This document shows positions 1 to 12,363 of a stretch of DNA of 64,000 nt, piece by piece. Within the stretch, counting starts at the first letter, position 1. Every line of letters starts with the position of its first letter. Under the pieces are notes generated by a model. The model made no database searches. It worked only from the letters and a program-made list of their open reading frames with translations, and was not told the DNA's origin. The stretch covers positions 48,232,506 through 48,296,505 of the forward strand of contig NC_133647.1 in assembly GCF_009905375.1 (NCBI RefSeq). The letters are read 5' to 3'. The translations under genes and the position numbers were made by a program. Source of the DNA: Apium graveolens (lineage: Eukaryota > Streptophyta > Magnoliopsida > Apiales > Apiaceae).

Positions 1-2693
1 ATGTGAAGCATGATGCTTGTTTGTTTAAAGTTTGGTTGAGTTTGTAGAGATTAGTTGGTTTTGTGGTGTTTTTGGAGTTGTAAATCTTGATAATTAGTTA
101 AAGAACTTAAGTAAAGCTTTTAGTTCATGTGGGGAATAAGTATAAATTGTTAATGTTGAGTTGTTGGGGCTGTTATGATGTTGTATGGATGAAGTTTTGA
201 TTTGGTTGTGATTGTGAATTGATTGGTGGTTGAATTGGAATGGTTTAAATTTGGGAAATCGCGTAAACGTAGCCGTCGTAATGTCCGATTTACTTTAGAC
301 TGCTTTTGTTCATAACATTAGGACCCGAGAACTCCCTGCTATGTTTTGACCATTGCCATTTTTAGATAGTTCATGTTACGAACTTCGTTTTGATATGTGG
401 TTCGTTTGATTCCGATATACGGTTTAGGAGAAACGGCTGTTTTAAGTAACGACGTTTCGCGAACGAAACACTACCCCTCGCCTTACTTTGAAACCTTGGT
501 TAAGGACCCTAAATGACTAATTGGGGTAAGAAACAATTGTGTAAAGTGGATTAGGCAGTTGGTAAGGTACTCGTAAAAGAATCGCCTTAAAATCCTTAGT
601 GGTTAATTTATTAAAAATGGTGGAGCCGAGGGTACTCGAGCGACTTAAGTAAATCGTTAAGCGGGAAAGCGAACATTAGGACTCTAAATGGTTAAAGTCT
701 ATATATATGAATAGTTTTTAAAAACTATTAATCGAATAAGGTTTATTCGATAATTTTATTTTATTTAATGAATATTATTACGAATATTCATTCGAGGGCT
801 TATGACTCCTTTTATTTTATTTATTGAATATTATTTGAATATTCATTCGAGGGTTTATGACTCAGTTTATATTATTTAATGAATAATATTTGAATATTCA
901 TTTGAGGATCTATGACTCCGATTATTTGCTGAGATATATTCTTTATTTTATTAAAGGAATAAGGTGTCGATAATCAAACTTATCTTGATTATTCAAAGAA
1001 AGATAGTACTTTCGTATAAGTATATCTTTGGTTATTTAATACTAATTTCAAGTATAAATTTTAAAACTTCTACTTCAATTATTTTTATAAAGATTATTCT
1101 TTATGGGAATATTATTTAAATAATAATATTCAGATATTTTCTAATATATTGGGACTGATTTATTTCATTAAATCGACATTACTCCAAACACTCTTTAAAG
1201 TGTTTTCGAGTCTTCAAAATGATTTTTAAAAGTTAGAGCGGATCCCAAAACTCATTTTTATATTTAAGATCTTCCTTTTAAAGGGGATTTAAATACTCGT
1301 TCAAAACTTGAGGGATCCGGCTCAGTGGTGTATTTTACATTCGCAACGAGGTTGCTGTTTTGAGAAAACATCTTGATTACTTGCCCATCGTTCGGGAAGT
1401 AAGTTCATCTATTTGAGTTGGCATAAGCAACATGGCTCAGTGGGCGTCCATGAAAGTGTAAGTGGCTCAGTGGGAGTCCATTAAATGCGTAAGTGGCTGA
1501 GTGGCAGTCCAGCATAAGGTCCTATTGCGACCAGGGTGATAACCAGTGGGGAATTCGTCCATCTACTAGTAGAAAAGGTTACTTATTGGTATCTTTGCCT
1601 GATCAGCAAGGTATCAGGTTTATGCCAAGGTTTTCTCCTTTCCAAATTCATTGGATATTGTAACTCTGTTGATAATTTTCATAACAGAGGTTTTCAAGGA
1701 GTGTATGAAATATATATATATAGGTGTATATATATATCGGGACTTAATGAAGTATCTCGTAACTTCATTATTTATAATGATGTACAAAGATTGAATCTAT
1801 TCAAATCTTGTCTTGTAGTCTCATCTATGTGATGAACTTTTGAAACTAATTATAACTTGAACGGTGGTAGTTCAAGTAGTATTTGGAAAAGATATAAGTA
1901 TATTGGAGTATCTCGTAACTTCATCTTTTAAACTTATATCTAGTAAATGATTATCTTATGTATGTCAAAGATTTTCAGAAAAACGTTGAGACAAGGTTAG
2001 ATATATGAGATCACCTTGCAACGATATTTTTTTATACAGTTATGAACTGGAACTCTGTGTATATTATACATGTCAGAGGATTTCAAAGATTGTGAAAAGT
2101 ATATATGTATATATACTGAATATTTTACGATTTCATCGCATTAAGATATCAAACTTGGTTCATTTCTTTTGACCAAGACTTTCATGAGTACTATGAGAAG
2201 GCTCATATATGGTTAATCATTATACATATTATTTTGCTGGGCTTGCTGCTCACCCTTGCTTTCTTCCTTCATCACACAACAACAGATAGAAAAGATGAAC
2301 AGGACCAAGCTCCCGATTCGCAAGCGATTAGGAAACGTTCCGCAGTTTCCTATAGGCGTTGATGTCGCTGTACCTGAGGTAGGAACTACCAATAGGCTAG
2401 GCTTTCAACTTTTGATGTACCAGACTTATGTATCTTTATCAATTGTAATAATGGCAAAGAAATGTAAATTTATTCAGAAACCCTTTTAAGGTGTATTGGC
2501 ATATAATTGTGGAATAAAATGACTTGTGATTATTTTGTTGGATATTCATCTCTGAGACTATAACTTGTGGTGTGTGTGTTTATTGTGGGGTCACAGTACA
2601 GAGTAGTTGATTATTTATTAAGATTGGGTGTTATTAAGGGAAATGGAACTCGTGACAACCCGGATCCCCGACCCCGGATTTGGGGGTGTTACA
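1..2693 (+). repeat. Gypsy-1 left (5') LTR, 3' portion
   Basis: Position 1 aligns with 9278 of the right LTR and position 2693 with 12363. About 1.0 kb of the LTR lies before the window. Relative to the right LTR this copy lacks 395 bp: position 700 joins directly to sequence equivalent to 10373. It contains no credible gene; short open frames here recur in the other LTR and look like chance. Confidence 0.93.
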
Positions 2694-2697
2694 GAAG

Positions 2698-2709
2698 TGG
2701 TATCAGAGC
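2698..2709 (+). other. Primer-binding site (initiator tRNA-Met type)
   Basis: TGGTATCAGAGC lies 4 bases after the LTR terminus. It is the classic plant retrotransposon minus-strand primer site, complementary to the 3' end of initiator tRNA-Met, and it fixes the LTR/interior boundary and the element's orientation. Confidence 0.93.
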
Positions 2710-3120
2710 TAAGCGTTATAAACCTCAGAGATGATGTGACGTTAAGATAATAACTAAGATAATAAGAACTCTTGCCAAGTTCATAGTCGGACTACCTAAC
2801 GTAGTACTGACAGTTAAAACCCTTATGGGAACCCTTATAAATATCGTGATAGAAGCGTAGTTCGTTATCGTATATGGTAGCGGGACACCGAACCCTGAGG
2901 TTGAGGAGTAACAGTGCGATGATGTTTTATTACTAATTGGAGATCGGATTGTGAATCCGATAGAGCGTCCTAACGCAGGACCGGATGATGTTGATATTAA
3001 GGATGTAACGGTTGAGGATGTTGTCCTAGAAGGGATTGTTTCTGAGGAGGATCCCGTGAAGGATCCTGACAAGAATGAATAAAGGACCACTGAGGAATTG
3101 ATGACCATGGTTAGGGAACT
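2710..3120 (+). other. Gypsy-1 leader between primer site and first pol relic
   Basis: No recognisable domain. It includes an Asp/Glu/Val-rich weakly coding stretch (about 2880-3080) followed by a frame break. This is where the start of gag would be expected, so it may be a gag leader. The next sequence, at 3120, is already reverse transcriptase C-terminus. Confidence 0.5.
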
Positions 3121-3985
3121 ACCAGAGGTAGGATTGGCCCGTCACTACCAGAGGTTCGTTCAAGTTTGTAAAGATAGTAACCCCTTTAACGCAGCTTACT
3201 CATAAGACTGAGAAGTTCGAATGGACAGAGAAATGCGAGGACAGCTTTCAAGAACTGAAGCAAAGATTGGTGATGGCCCCTATGTTGGCATTGCCGGATG
3301 GAAAAAGGAGATTTTGTGATTTATATTGACGCTTCACATAAGGAATTAGGGTGCTTCTTATACAGTACAGAAAGGTACTCGCGTACGCGTCAAGAAAATT
3401 AAGGGAATATAAAATTCGATATCCCCACCCATGAGCTTGGGCTCGTGGCAAATGTTTTGCCCTAAAGATTGGAGGCACTACTTGTATGGAGAGAAGTGCG
3501 AGATTTACCTAAGACATAAGTGCTCTAGTACATTTTCACGCAGAAAGAGCTCAACATGCGCTAGAGGAGGCAGTTAGAGCTAATCAAGAATGATGAGTGG
3601 GAGATTCTTTATCATTCAGAGAAAGCCAATGTGGTGGCTGATGCCCTTAGTAAAAAGGAGAGACTCAAGATAATAATATCTTTGGGAGATTTTATAAGAG
3701 ATTTTGAGAAAATGGAAATAGAAGTGAAGGTAACCGGAGCCGGTACCGAAAAGCTGTTTGAGATTGCAATACAGACCGAATTTTTGGAAAAGAACATATT
3801 GTGCCAGATAAAGTGATGAATGAAGGCAGAGAGCCAACAAATAGATATGAGATTAATACCGAGAAAGATGATAAGGGAATAATGAGGTATTCCTATAGAA
3901 TTTGGGTTCCAAATGTTCAAGAGCTTAAAGATGAGATCTTAGATGAAAGTCATAGTTCAAGGAATAAGATTAAGGGCAAACCCTG
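3120..3985 (+). pseudogene. Ty3/Gypsy pol relic: RT end, RNase H, integrase start
   Basis: Translating across frames gives, in order: the end of RT (GLAR-YQRFV-like, 3125-3165), the RT/RNase H connector (KTEKFEW then ELKQRLV, 3205-3270), RNase H pieces (IDASHKELG near 3325; REYKIRYP; WRHYLYGEKCEIYL near 3465-3510), the RNase H end (VVADALSKKERLK, 3630-3670) and the first part of integrase (RIWVPNVQELKDEILDESHSS, about 3895-3960). Frame changes and stops break it into pieces of about 60 codons. Its position is odd: it precedes the gag relic at 4240-4610, so it is out of canonical order and was probably brought in by recombination or template switching. Confidence 0.82.
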
Positions 3986-4239
3986 AATGTGATAGGCAGG
4001 GAGGACGCCATCAAGATAGAAGGAACCCATAACATAATGAAGTGGAAAATAAGGATTTTATCGTATAAGATAACCCCAAGTATGGGAGAAGGATGAAACA
4101 TTTCATACTAAGGAAACTGAAAGTCGAGTAAAGAAAGGAGACCCGAGACGGTACTCCTATACGGCAATTCATGGACCTGTCTAAAAAGAACTTAGACTAT
4201 TATCCCCAACCACCACCTTGAGGAAACAATGCGGTAGGA

Positions 4240-4610
4240 AATCCGTTCATGACCTTTAAGTCGCTAAGCTCTCGGAGTTCCAAGGAACAGGTTGACCCAG
4301 TCGAGGCAAGAGTCTGGCTAAAGGAAATATAGGAATCATTTGAGATTCTAAATGATTGACGAATCGCAAAAGACTGTTTTTGTCACTTACCCTCCTAAGA
4401 GAGAGGCCACCCGCTGGTGAAAGGCCAAGGAAGGCACAGAGCAAGAGATTATAATAAATTGATTTAAGTTCAGTCAATTGTTTTCAGGAAAGTACTTCCC
4501 AAGGTTATGGAGATAGTGTAAAAGCTTTAGAGCCAGAACAAAGGCAGACGAGTATGATGAATTATGAATCTAAGTTGTAAAAGTTGTCAAGATTCATTCC
4601 GAGGACACGA
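4240..4610 (+). pseudogene. Ty3/Gypsy gag (capsid) relic
   Basis: Frame-shifted translation gives PVEARVWLKE, ESFEIL, QKTVFVTYL, EATRWW and, further on, FSGKYFP-like wording. This is the conserved core of the plant Ty3/Gypsy retrotransposon gag family, which packages element RNA in virus-like particles. In-frame stops occur at several places (for example after the WLKE segment). It is the first piece of a second, canonically ordered series (gag, RT, RNase H, integrase) running to 8200. Confidence 0.75.
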
Positions 4611-5209
4611 ATCTAGAATGACGGGATGTTTGAAATCAATGCTTATGTTGTGTTGGTTCATGAAATAATGATAAGAGAAAGGAAAATAAACAAAAATTGA
4701 AGTGGAAAGGAATATAAAGGCAATAGAGATTGAGGAATGATAAGGAAGTTGGGTATGAGGAAACCCTAAAGACTCGTAGCAATAGAAATAGAAAAGTATG
4801 TAATCCTCAGGATGAGGGTGAATCACCATGAGTTAAATAGATGGTTGAAGGCATAAGAGATACATATATTTTATCCCCTGTAAGTTGGGAGGACTCAAGG
4901 AAACCTTGAGATAGTTCGAAGGATAAATAATGAGACGCGGATAGACTGAGGAGACAAGGAAGTAAGAAATTAAGAAAATTGGATGAAGGAAGTGACCTTC
5001 AAGAATGTGAAGTGTAAGACCGGTGGCTTGATACCCAGAAAGGGAGACGCCAGGTATGAAAGATATCCCAACATTGAGGTGACTGTTGAGATAAACAACA
5101 AAAGTAAATATGGAATTATTAAGAAGAAGTTCACGTTGAACACGACCAATATCTTCCAGAACATCCTTCTTATCGTTACCAAATTAAGCAAGAAAAGCGG
5201 ATAACCGTT
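4611..5209 (+). other. Gypsy-1 interior, unassigned (gag/protease position)
   Basis: By position this should hold the gag C-terminus, zinc knuckle and protease. I can make out only a 73-codon Lys/Asn-rich open stretch (4983-5201) with no motif I recognise; no CCHC knuckle or D-S/T-G protease motif survives. Confidence 0.4.
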
Positions 5210-5790
5210 GTTATCTTTTGGAGGCCATATTGATTGACCTCATTTTGAATACAGGTGTTATTGTGAAAATTAGGCATTTACTATCGAGGTGGGAATGATT
5301 GAATAAGACACCCTTATCAGGGATATATGACTTGATTTATCCATGGAAGGATGCATGTACCTTTTTAAAGGTGGAATTAAGGATATAACATCGGTAACTT
5401 AAAATGAATCCTAGGGGAATGCATAAAGGTTGGCATTTCACCCTTAATAGGGATAGTATGAGTTTTGACAGTATGAATTGGAAAGGATTAAGGTAATAAC
5501 AACCTTTAAGAATCAGTGGAGAAATTTTCAGAAGTATATAGACAATGATTCTAGTATTAATAAATGGTATCTTGATATGCCCTGTATCTAGGGAATGCAG
5601 GAGGAATGATTCAAGGATAACCTTAGAGGTTTTACAAGGAGAAAGGTAATATTCAAAATTCTCAAGAATAGAAATGTTGATAAAGGAAATATGACGTAAT
5701 TATAATAATGCCAAGTGGGGCACGTGTTAAACCACGAGAAAGTATGGATCGAACCAGTAAAGGTCGAAATTGTTCAGGGCAATTAGGACC
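5210..5790 (+). pseudogene. Reverse transcriptase relic (Ty3/Gypsy)
   Basis: Scrambled frames retain the order of the RT palm: NKTPLSGIYDL (about 5300), a FLKVELR segment in place of the usual FSKIDLRSGYHQ (about 5370), a degraded catalytic region near 5530-5590, and the RT end GHVLNHEKVWIEPVKVEIV (about 5715-5775). The YxDD catalytic box is not intact. Many indels; non-functional. Confidence 0.65.
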
Positions 5791-5924
5791 TAAGATAAAA
5801 GATGTTCTAAGTATGATTGAGAGTCAGTCGTGGCAGTGATTAACCTCTAAAGACTGAGGTAATAACTTATGGAAAAATGGTGATATTTTTTTTTACTCAT
5901 CAGATTTTAAGGAAAACATCTTCA

Positions 5925-7530
5925 CATAAGCAGTGATTGAAATGAGGTAGAAAATTTATTTGGAGGTGGTTCAAATGACATTGACTGTAAGGAAATTTTA
6001 CTATCAGGAAAGGTCAAAGAGGTGGCCGACACTTTAAAGGTAAGAGGATAATTATAGGCGCTTGTGCCAAAGGAATACAGTGATGATGGTTAAAGCTATG
6101 AAGGTTGTATTATGGTTTGGAAGATTGACATTCCTTTTGATGACTGTGCAATACCCAACCGTAGTAGTAGTTGGTAAAGGTTTAATTCGTGTAATCGCCA
6201 TGAGCGGGCTATCTATCTCAGAAGATACTATCTTGAGATAAGCCAGGACCATGTTTCAAAAAGGACTAGACGAACCCTTGAGTTAAGTCTTCTATTTAAG
6301 GCATACGATTAAGAATGGTATTTACCTGCTATCGTTGCTTTGACTGAAACTCTTCTGCAATTTTATCTACTTCATGTCATGAAAGTACGTCAGAGTTTGG
6401 AGTGTTCTTCATGAATTATGATTGGTGGTTATGTTAACTCCTTAGAAGTATTCTATACGACATGTATGGACTCCGTATGGTTAGTTATTAAGATTTCATG
6501 GAAAGTGAATGACGACAGTAGGTCAGTGGTGGACCATAGTAATGCAACAATGATTCTGCAAGTAATGAGCTAATTACAACCGTGAGAGTTGTATTGGAGT
6601 GGATGTTGAGATTGAGTACCACTAATTGGGTCGTGGTAGTGTATAAGTTATCATTGATAGACTAATTAAGTAGAGTATCTACCTATTGAATATTTATTCC
6701 TTCTTATCAATAGAGAGTCGTATTACTATACGAGGAAGGTTTCGATGCCAGCATAGAATTCTAGTAACGATGATGTCTAGAATGAGATCCCAGATTCGAT
6801 TTTCAATGTCGAGGGAGTTTCAAAGGTGATTGTGTATAAGCTCGAGGAAGAGCGTGGGTCCATAAAATGATGGACGGAATAGCAAAAATATTTAAGCATG
6901 TGAAATGCGATGCGATAATACTTGATGTTGATATATATACGTATATGATTTGTTCTCCTATGACAAACCTCTATAGTTCAGAGGTAGACTCCAAGCCAGA
7001 TATTTTGTGGCAGTATATTTTATATATATGCAATTCTCTTCAGTTCGTTCTTTTCTCTCCTTTTCATTTCATATAAAGCTGAGAAGAACAACCCTTCCAG
7101 AAGGGGAGGTATTGCCGAATGACTATCTATCTGTGTGATAGAAGCCTAGTTGGATACCATATTGTTTAATTGTTTGTCAAGTACTAAAGGCTGGCCACCT
7201 TCTGTACTAACTATGCAATGTAACAAGTGTTCATGATCATAGTGATCTCTCAATGAATTCTTTTACTTCTATATGATGGATCAAGCTTTCAAAAATAGAA
7301 ACAGCTGAAAAAGGTGTAGTAAAGTTATGGTGGTATTCGGAATGGAAACACATTCGTGATACTACGGTTGACGTGGTTATTAAAAGGTTATAGAACGCTA
7401 ACGAGCAAAAGTATAACTAGTATAATATTAGGAACGGAAGGTAGTAGCGACTACGAACTGGAAAAGAATGGGTATTAAGAAGCAAAAGCTCTAATGCTAA
7501 AAGCTATAATGAGAGTCTGTGCAATAGACT
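5925..7530 (+). pseudogene. RNase H/integrase-region relic, mostly unreadable
   Basis: An RNase H end-like peptide (LSGK, then VADTL) is readable near 5985-6040. The rest is heavily decayed and gives no reliable domain call. The region is nevertheless recognisably shared, in reverse orientation, with 58900-60200: 5930-6250 matches about 59860-60200, and 7080-7300 matches about 58850-59000. It is therefore an inherited part of this family rather than private debris. Confidence 0.55.
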
Positions 7531-7534
7531 TGAA

Positions 7535-8205
7535 AGAAATTGGAATGATCACTTAACACGGATCGAATTTTCTTACGACAATAGATCATATGTCAGTATT
7601 GAGATATCGCCTTATGAGATCCTTGAGGGAAGACAATGTCGATCTCCCTTATGTCAGGATGGAGTTGTAGAGCGCAAGATGCTCGGACCCGCAGTAGTCC
7701 AAAGGACCAAGGATATAATAGATCTAATCAGAGGACGGCTGGTAGTAGCCCAAGATGGGCACACAAAGTATGTTGTTTTGATATGAAAGGACAAGGAATA
7801 GGAAGTAGGGGACCTAGTGCTGTTATAGGTATTCCCTTGGAAAGGATGGATGAGGTTCGGAAAGAAAAAAAAAGCTAAGCCCAAGAATTGTTGGACCCTT
7901 TGAGGTATTAAGACATATTGGGAAGTTAGCCTATGAGCTAGCCCTACCCCCGAACCTGTAGCAAGTTCATAACGTGCTCCATGTATCAATGTTAAGAAAG
8001 TGTAATTCGGATGCCAGATAAATAGGGGCATATGAGCGCATAGACATGCAACCCGGCGTAACCTATATGGAGCAACCAGGAAGGGTTATAGAGTGAAACG
8101 GAACAAGTGCTTAGGAGAAGGGTGCTCAAACTATTCAGAGTTTGATGGAAGAACCACAATGTGGGAAAATTTACTCGAGAGTTAGAAAGTGCAATGTTAA
8201 GAGAG
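7535..8205 (+). pseudogene. Integrase C-terminal / chromodomain-region relic
   Basis: Across frames one reads EFSYDNRSY, the conserved SPYEILEGRQCRSP, then the linker (KMLGPAVVQRT, IIDLIRGRLVVAQ), GKLSPRIVGPFEVL, LAYELALPPNL, HNVLHVSMLRK and a downstream YMEQPGRVIE segment. This is the order seen in the C-terminal part of Tekay/Del chromovirus integrases, which bind DNA and steer insertion. A run of A near 7863 and single-base indels shift the frame. It ends about 60 bp before the 3' LTR, as expected. Confidence 0.82.
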
Positions 8206-8246
8206 TATCTCTATTCATTTTCTATCTGATTCCGGGACGGAAGCCT

Positions 8247-8262
8247 TTTAAGGAGGGGAGAC
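8247..8262 (+). other. Polypurine tract of Gypsy-1
   Basis: A purine-rich run (ttttaaggaggggaga, then c) directly precedes the right LTR start TGTAATAACC. This is the plus-strand primer site. Confidence 0.85.
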
Positions 8263-11200
8263 TGTAATAACCCCAATTTTTGGAAAATTTGGAAACCCTT
8301 ATGAATAGTGATTTTACAGATTATGCTGAATAAGAAAACTTTTCATGCCACACTATGTAGGGGTTCTGTTATGGATATTCTGAGATTTTATTAGTACTCT
8401 ATATGGTATATAAGTGTATGTAAAGATCGTCAGAATCCAATTCCGAACACTTTGATTTTTCCCGGAAATCCACTAGATACGGAAAGAATTGAGTATAAGG
8501 TAACAGGATAAAAAGGATTTAAATTAAAGGATTATAAGAGAGGATCATAAAAGGATTATAATGTATTCAGAAAGGTTAAGGAAACCCAAGTAATAAGATC
8601 CCGGGTATGATCCCTCAAACGATAAACGAAAGCGAAAGTTAAGCGAACCGTATAACAGATCAATGGTCATTAGGCAAACAATTAGGAAGTTAATCAAGGA
8701 GGTTAGGGATGATGAGGTCATCCAACCAATAAGAAGAGGGCAAGTAAGGGATGATGACATCATAAGCATGACATAAGCATGACATAAGGGGAAGGAGATG
8801 TGGTTGATTTAAAACCACAAAAAGTCAAGGTTAGAAAGGTAATTACCCAAAAATAAAGCAAAAACAACCAAGCTAAGCCAAACAAATCAAAAAACACAAA
8901 ATCATTTCATTCTCTTCATCTTGCTCTCGGCTTTTCTTCTTTTCCAAAGGAAGAAAAATCAAAATCCTAGTTCCAAGCATTGTTAAATCACAAGGTAATT
9001 ATCTAAGGTTCCTTGTACATAGATATGGATATCCTATAAGTTTAAGCTTCTAATTCCTTCACAATCTCTTCCAATAAATCATGGAAGAAGATGGTGAATA
9101 GTGTTTTTCAAGAACTAAAATTTTTGTTCTTGAAGTTTGTTTAGTTTAAGCTTGGATAAGGACTTTAAGGGTGATTCCAAGCCATTCTCTTGATTCTCCA
9201 CTCTCCAAGGAAGGTATAAACTCCAAACCCTAGCTTTAGTTTTGAGTAATTAGGAATGAATATGATTGATATAGTATATGTGAAGCATGATGCTTGTTTG
9301 TTTAAAGTTTGGTTGAGTTTGTAGAGATTAGTTGGTTTTGTGGTGTTTTTGGAGTTGTAAATCTTGATAATTAGTTAAAGAACTTAAGTAAAGCTTTTAG
9401 TTCATATGGGGAATAAGTATAAATTGTTAATGTTGAGTTTTTGGGGCTGTTATGATGTAGTATGGATGGAGTTTTGATTTGGTTGTGATTGTGGATTGAT
9501 TGGTGGTTGAATTGGAATGGTTTAAATTTGGGAAATCGCGTAAACATAGCCGTCGTAATGTCCGATTTACTTTAGACTGCTTTTGTTCATAACATTAGGA
9601 CCCGAGAACTCCCTGCTAGGTTTTGACCATTGCCATGTTTAGATAGTTCATGTTACGAGCTTCGTTTTGATATGTGGTTCGTTTGATTCCGATGTACGGT
9701 TTAGGAGAAACGACCGTTTTAAGTAACGACGTTTCGCAAACGAAACATTACCCCTCGCCTTACTTTGAAACCTTGGTTAAGGACCTTAAATGACTAATTG
9801 GGGTAAGAAACAATTGTGTAAAGTGGATTAGGCAGTTGGTAAGGTACTCGTAAAAGAATCGCCTTAAAACCCATAATGGTTAATTTATTAAAAATGGTGG
9901 AGCCGAGGGTACTCGAGCGACTTAAGTAAATCGTTAAGCGCGAAAGCGAATATTAGGACTCTAAATGGTTAAAGTCTAGTTTCTTAAGCGACCGGGGTCT
10001 AATTCCGACTTGTGTTGTTGTTCATAGGTTATCGGACCCACTCTAAGCTTAAGTCTATCTGGGAGCACTCAGGCAAGTTTTCTACCCGTATAACTGTTTT
10101 TGTGATGTATATGTGTATATGCATGATCTTGCGATAAATGCATATTTGTTATTAGCAAATTCTTGCGATATATTGTAGCATGTGATATGGTATATATATG
10201 CATGCCTGTTTCATATTCTTGATTTATATATCTGTTGGTTCAATGCTTATAGTTGCATAATACTTATGCTAGAGATAAGCGATATTTGAGTTTACCCTTA
10301 GTATAGGGGATCAAAAGGTGAACATATTTCTAAACCGGGAGTCGATGTTCCCGAGTATATATATATATTTATATATATATGAATAGTTTTTAAAAACTAT
10401 TAATCGAATAAGGTTTATTCGATAATTTTATTTTATTTAATGAATATTATTACGAATATTCATTCAAGGGCTTATGACTCCTTTTATTTTATTTATTGAA
10501 TATTATTTGAATATTCATTCGAGGGTTTATGACTCAGTTTATATTATTTAATGAATATTATTTGAATATTCATTTGAGGATCTATGACTCCGATTATTTG
10601 CTGAGATATATTCTTTATTTTATTAAAGAATAAGGTGTCGATAATCAAACTTATCTTGATTATTCAAAGAAAGATAGTACTTTCGTATAAGTATATCTTT
10701 GGTTATTTAATACTCATTTCAAGTATAAGTTTTAAAACTTCTACTTCAATTATTTTTATAAAGATTATTCTTTATGGGAATATTATTTAAATAATAATAT
10801 TCAGATATTTTCTAATATATTGGGACTGATTTATTTCATTAAATCAGCATTACTCCAAACACTCTTTAAAGTGTTTTCGAGTCTTCAAAATGATTTTTAA
10901 AAGTTAGAGCGGATCCCAAAACTCATTTTTATATTTAAGATCTTCCTTTTAAAGGGGATTTAAATACTCGTTCAAAACTTGAGGGATCCGGCTCAGTGGT
11001 GTATTTTACATTCGCAACGAGGTTGCTGTTTTGAGAAAACATCTTGATTACTTGCCCATCGTTCGGGAAGTAAGTTCATCTATTTGAGTCGGCATAAGCA
11101 ACATGGGCTCAGTGGGCGTCCATGAAAGTGTAAGTGGCTCAGTGGGAGTCCATCAAATGCGTAAGTGGCTGAGTGGCAGTCCAACATAAGGTCCTATTGC

Positions 11201-12363
11201 GACCAGGGTGATGACCAGTGGGGAATTCGTCCATCTACTAGTAGAAAAGGTTACTTATTGGTATCTTTGCCTGATCAGCAAGGTATCAGGTTTATGCCAA
11301 GGTTTTCTCCTTTCCAAATTCATTGGATATTGTAACTCTGTTTATAATTTTCATAACAGAGGTTTTCAAGGAATGTATGAAATATATATATAGGTGTATA
11401 TATATATCGGGACTTAATGAAGTATCTCGTAACTTTATTATTTATAATGATGTTCAAAGATTGAATCTATTCAAATCTTGTCTTGTAGTCTCATCTATGT
11501 GATGAACTTTTGAAACTAATTATAACTTGAATGGTGGTAGTTCAAGTAGTATTTGGAAAAGATCTAAGTATATTGGAGTATCTCGTAACTTCATCTTTTA
11601 AACTTATATCTAGTAAATGATTATCTTATGTATGTCAAAGATTTTCAGAAAAACGTTGAGACAAGGTTAGATATATGAGATCACCTTGCAACGATATTTT
11701 TTTATACAGTTATGAACTAGAACTCTGTGTATATTATACATGTCAGAGGATTTTAAAGATTGTGAAAAGTATATATGTATATATACTGAATATTTTGCGA
11801 CTTCATCGCATTAAGATATCAAACTTGGTTCATTTCTTTTGACCAAGACTTTCATGAGTACTATGAGAAGGCTCATATATGGTTAATCATTATAGATATT
11901 ATTTTGGTGGGCTTGCTGCTCACCCTTGCTCTCTTTCTTCATCACACAACAACAGATAAAAAAGATGAACAGGACCAAGCTCCCGATTCGCAAGCGATTA
12001 GGAAACGTTCCGCAGTTTCCTATAGGCGTTGATGTCGCTGTAGCTGAGGTAGGAACTACCAATAGGCTAGGCTTTCAACTTTTGATGTACCAGACTTATG
12101 TATCTTTATCAATTGTAATAATGGCAAAGAAATGTAAATTTATTCAGAAACCCTTTTAAGGTGTATTGGCATATAATTGTGGAATAAAATGACTTGTGAT
12201 TATTTTGTTGGATATTCATCTCTGAGACTATAACTTGTGGTGTGTGTGTTTATTGTGGGGTCACTGTACAGAGTAGTTGATTATTTATTAAGATTGGGTG
12301 TTATTAAGGGAAATGGAACTCGTGACAACCCGGATCCCCGACCCCGGATTTGGGGGTGTTACA
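8263..12363 (+). repeat. Gypsy-1 right (3') LTR, 4101 bp
   Basis: Starts TGTAATAACC after the polypurine tract and ends GGGTGTTACA. It is the complete copy of the left LTR and includes the segment 9978-10372 that the left copy has lost. A long AT microsatellite-like stretch lies at 10356-10381. The 4.1-kb length is large but usual for Tekay-type elements. No gene inside. Confidence 0.93.

Larger units (their letters stand above)
1..12363 (+). mobile_element. Gypsy-1: Tekay-like Ty3/Gypsy LTR retrotransposon, degenerate
   Basis: Two long direct repeats (1-2693, cut by the window edge, and 8263-12363) bracket a 5.57-kb interior. The interior starts with a primer-binding site matching initiator tRNA-Met and ends with a polypurine tract. 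The LTR begins TGTAATAACC and ends GGGTGTTACA, giving TGTAA/TTACA inverted ends. Interior relics match Ty3/Gypsy gag, RT, RNase H and integrase with chromovirus (Tekay/Del)-style wording, but every frame is broken. By eye the first 700 bp of the left LTR differ from the right LTR at roughly 20 positions, so the insertion is old. The copy cannot be autonomous. It sits against Ty1/Copia integrase sequence at 12364, its likely target; the 5 bases after the LTR (ggaca) should recur before the left LTR, outside the window. Confidence 0.9.

Noticed and set aside
2256..2489. 77-codon ORF present in both Gypsy-1 LTRs (also 11926-12159)
   Set aside because: Its conservation is explained by LTR identity. 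Codon content is ordinary and no domain is visible.
2698..2709. Primer-binding sites as tRNA genes
   Set aside because: Only the 12-18 bases complementary to tRNA 3' ends are present; no cloverleaf sequence surrounds them.
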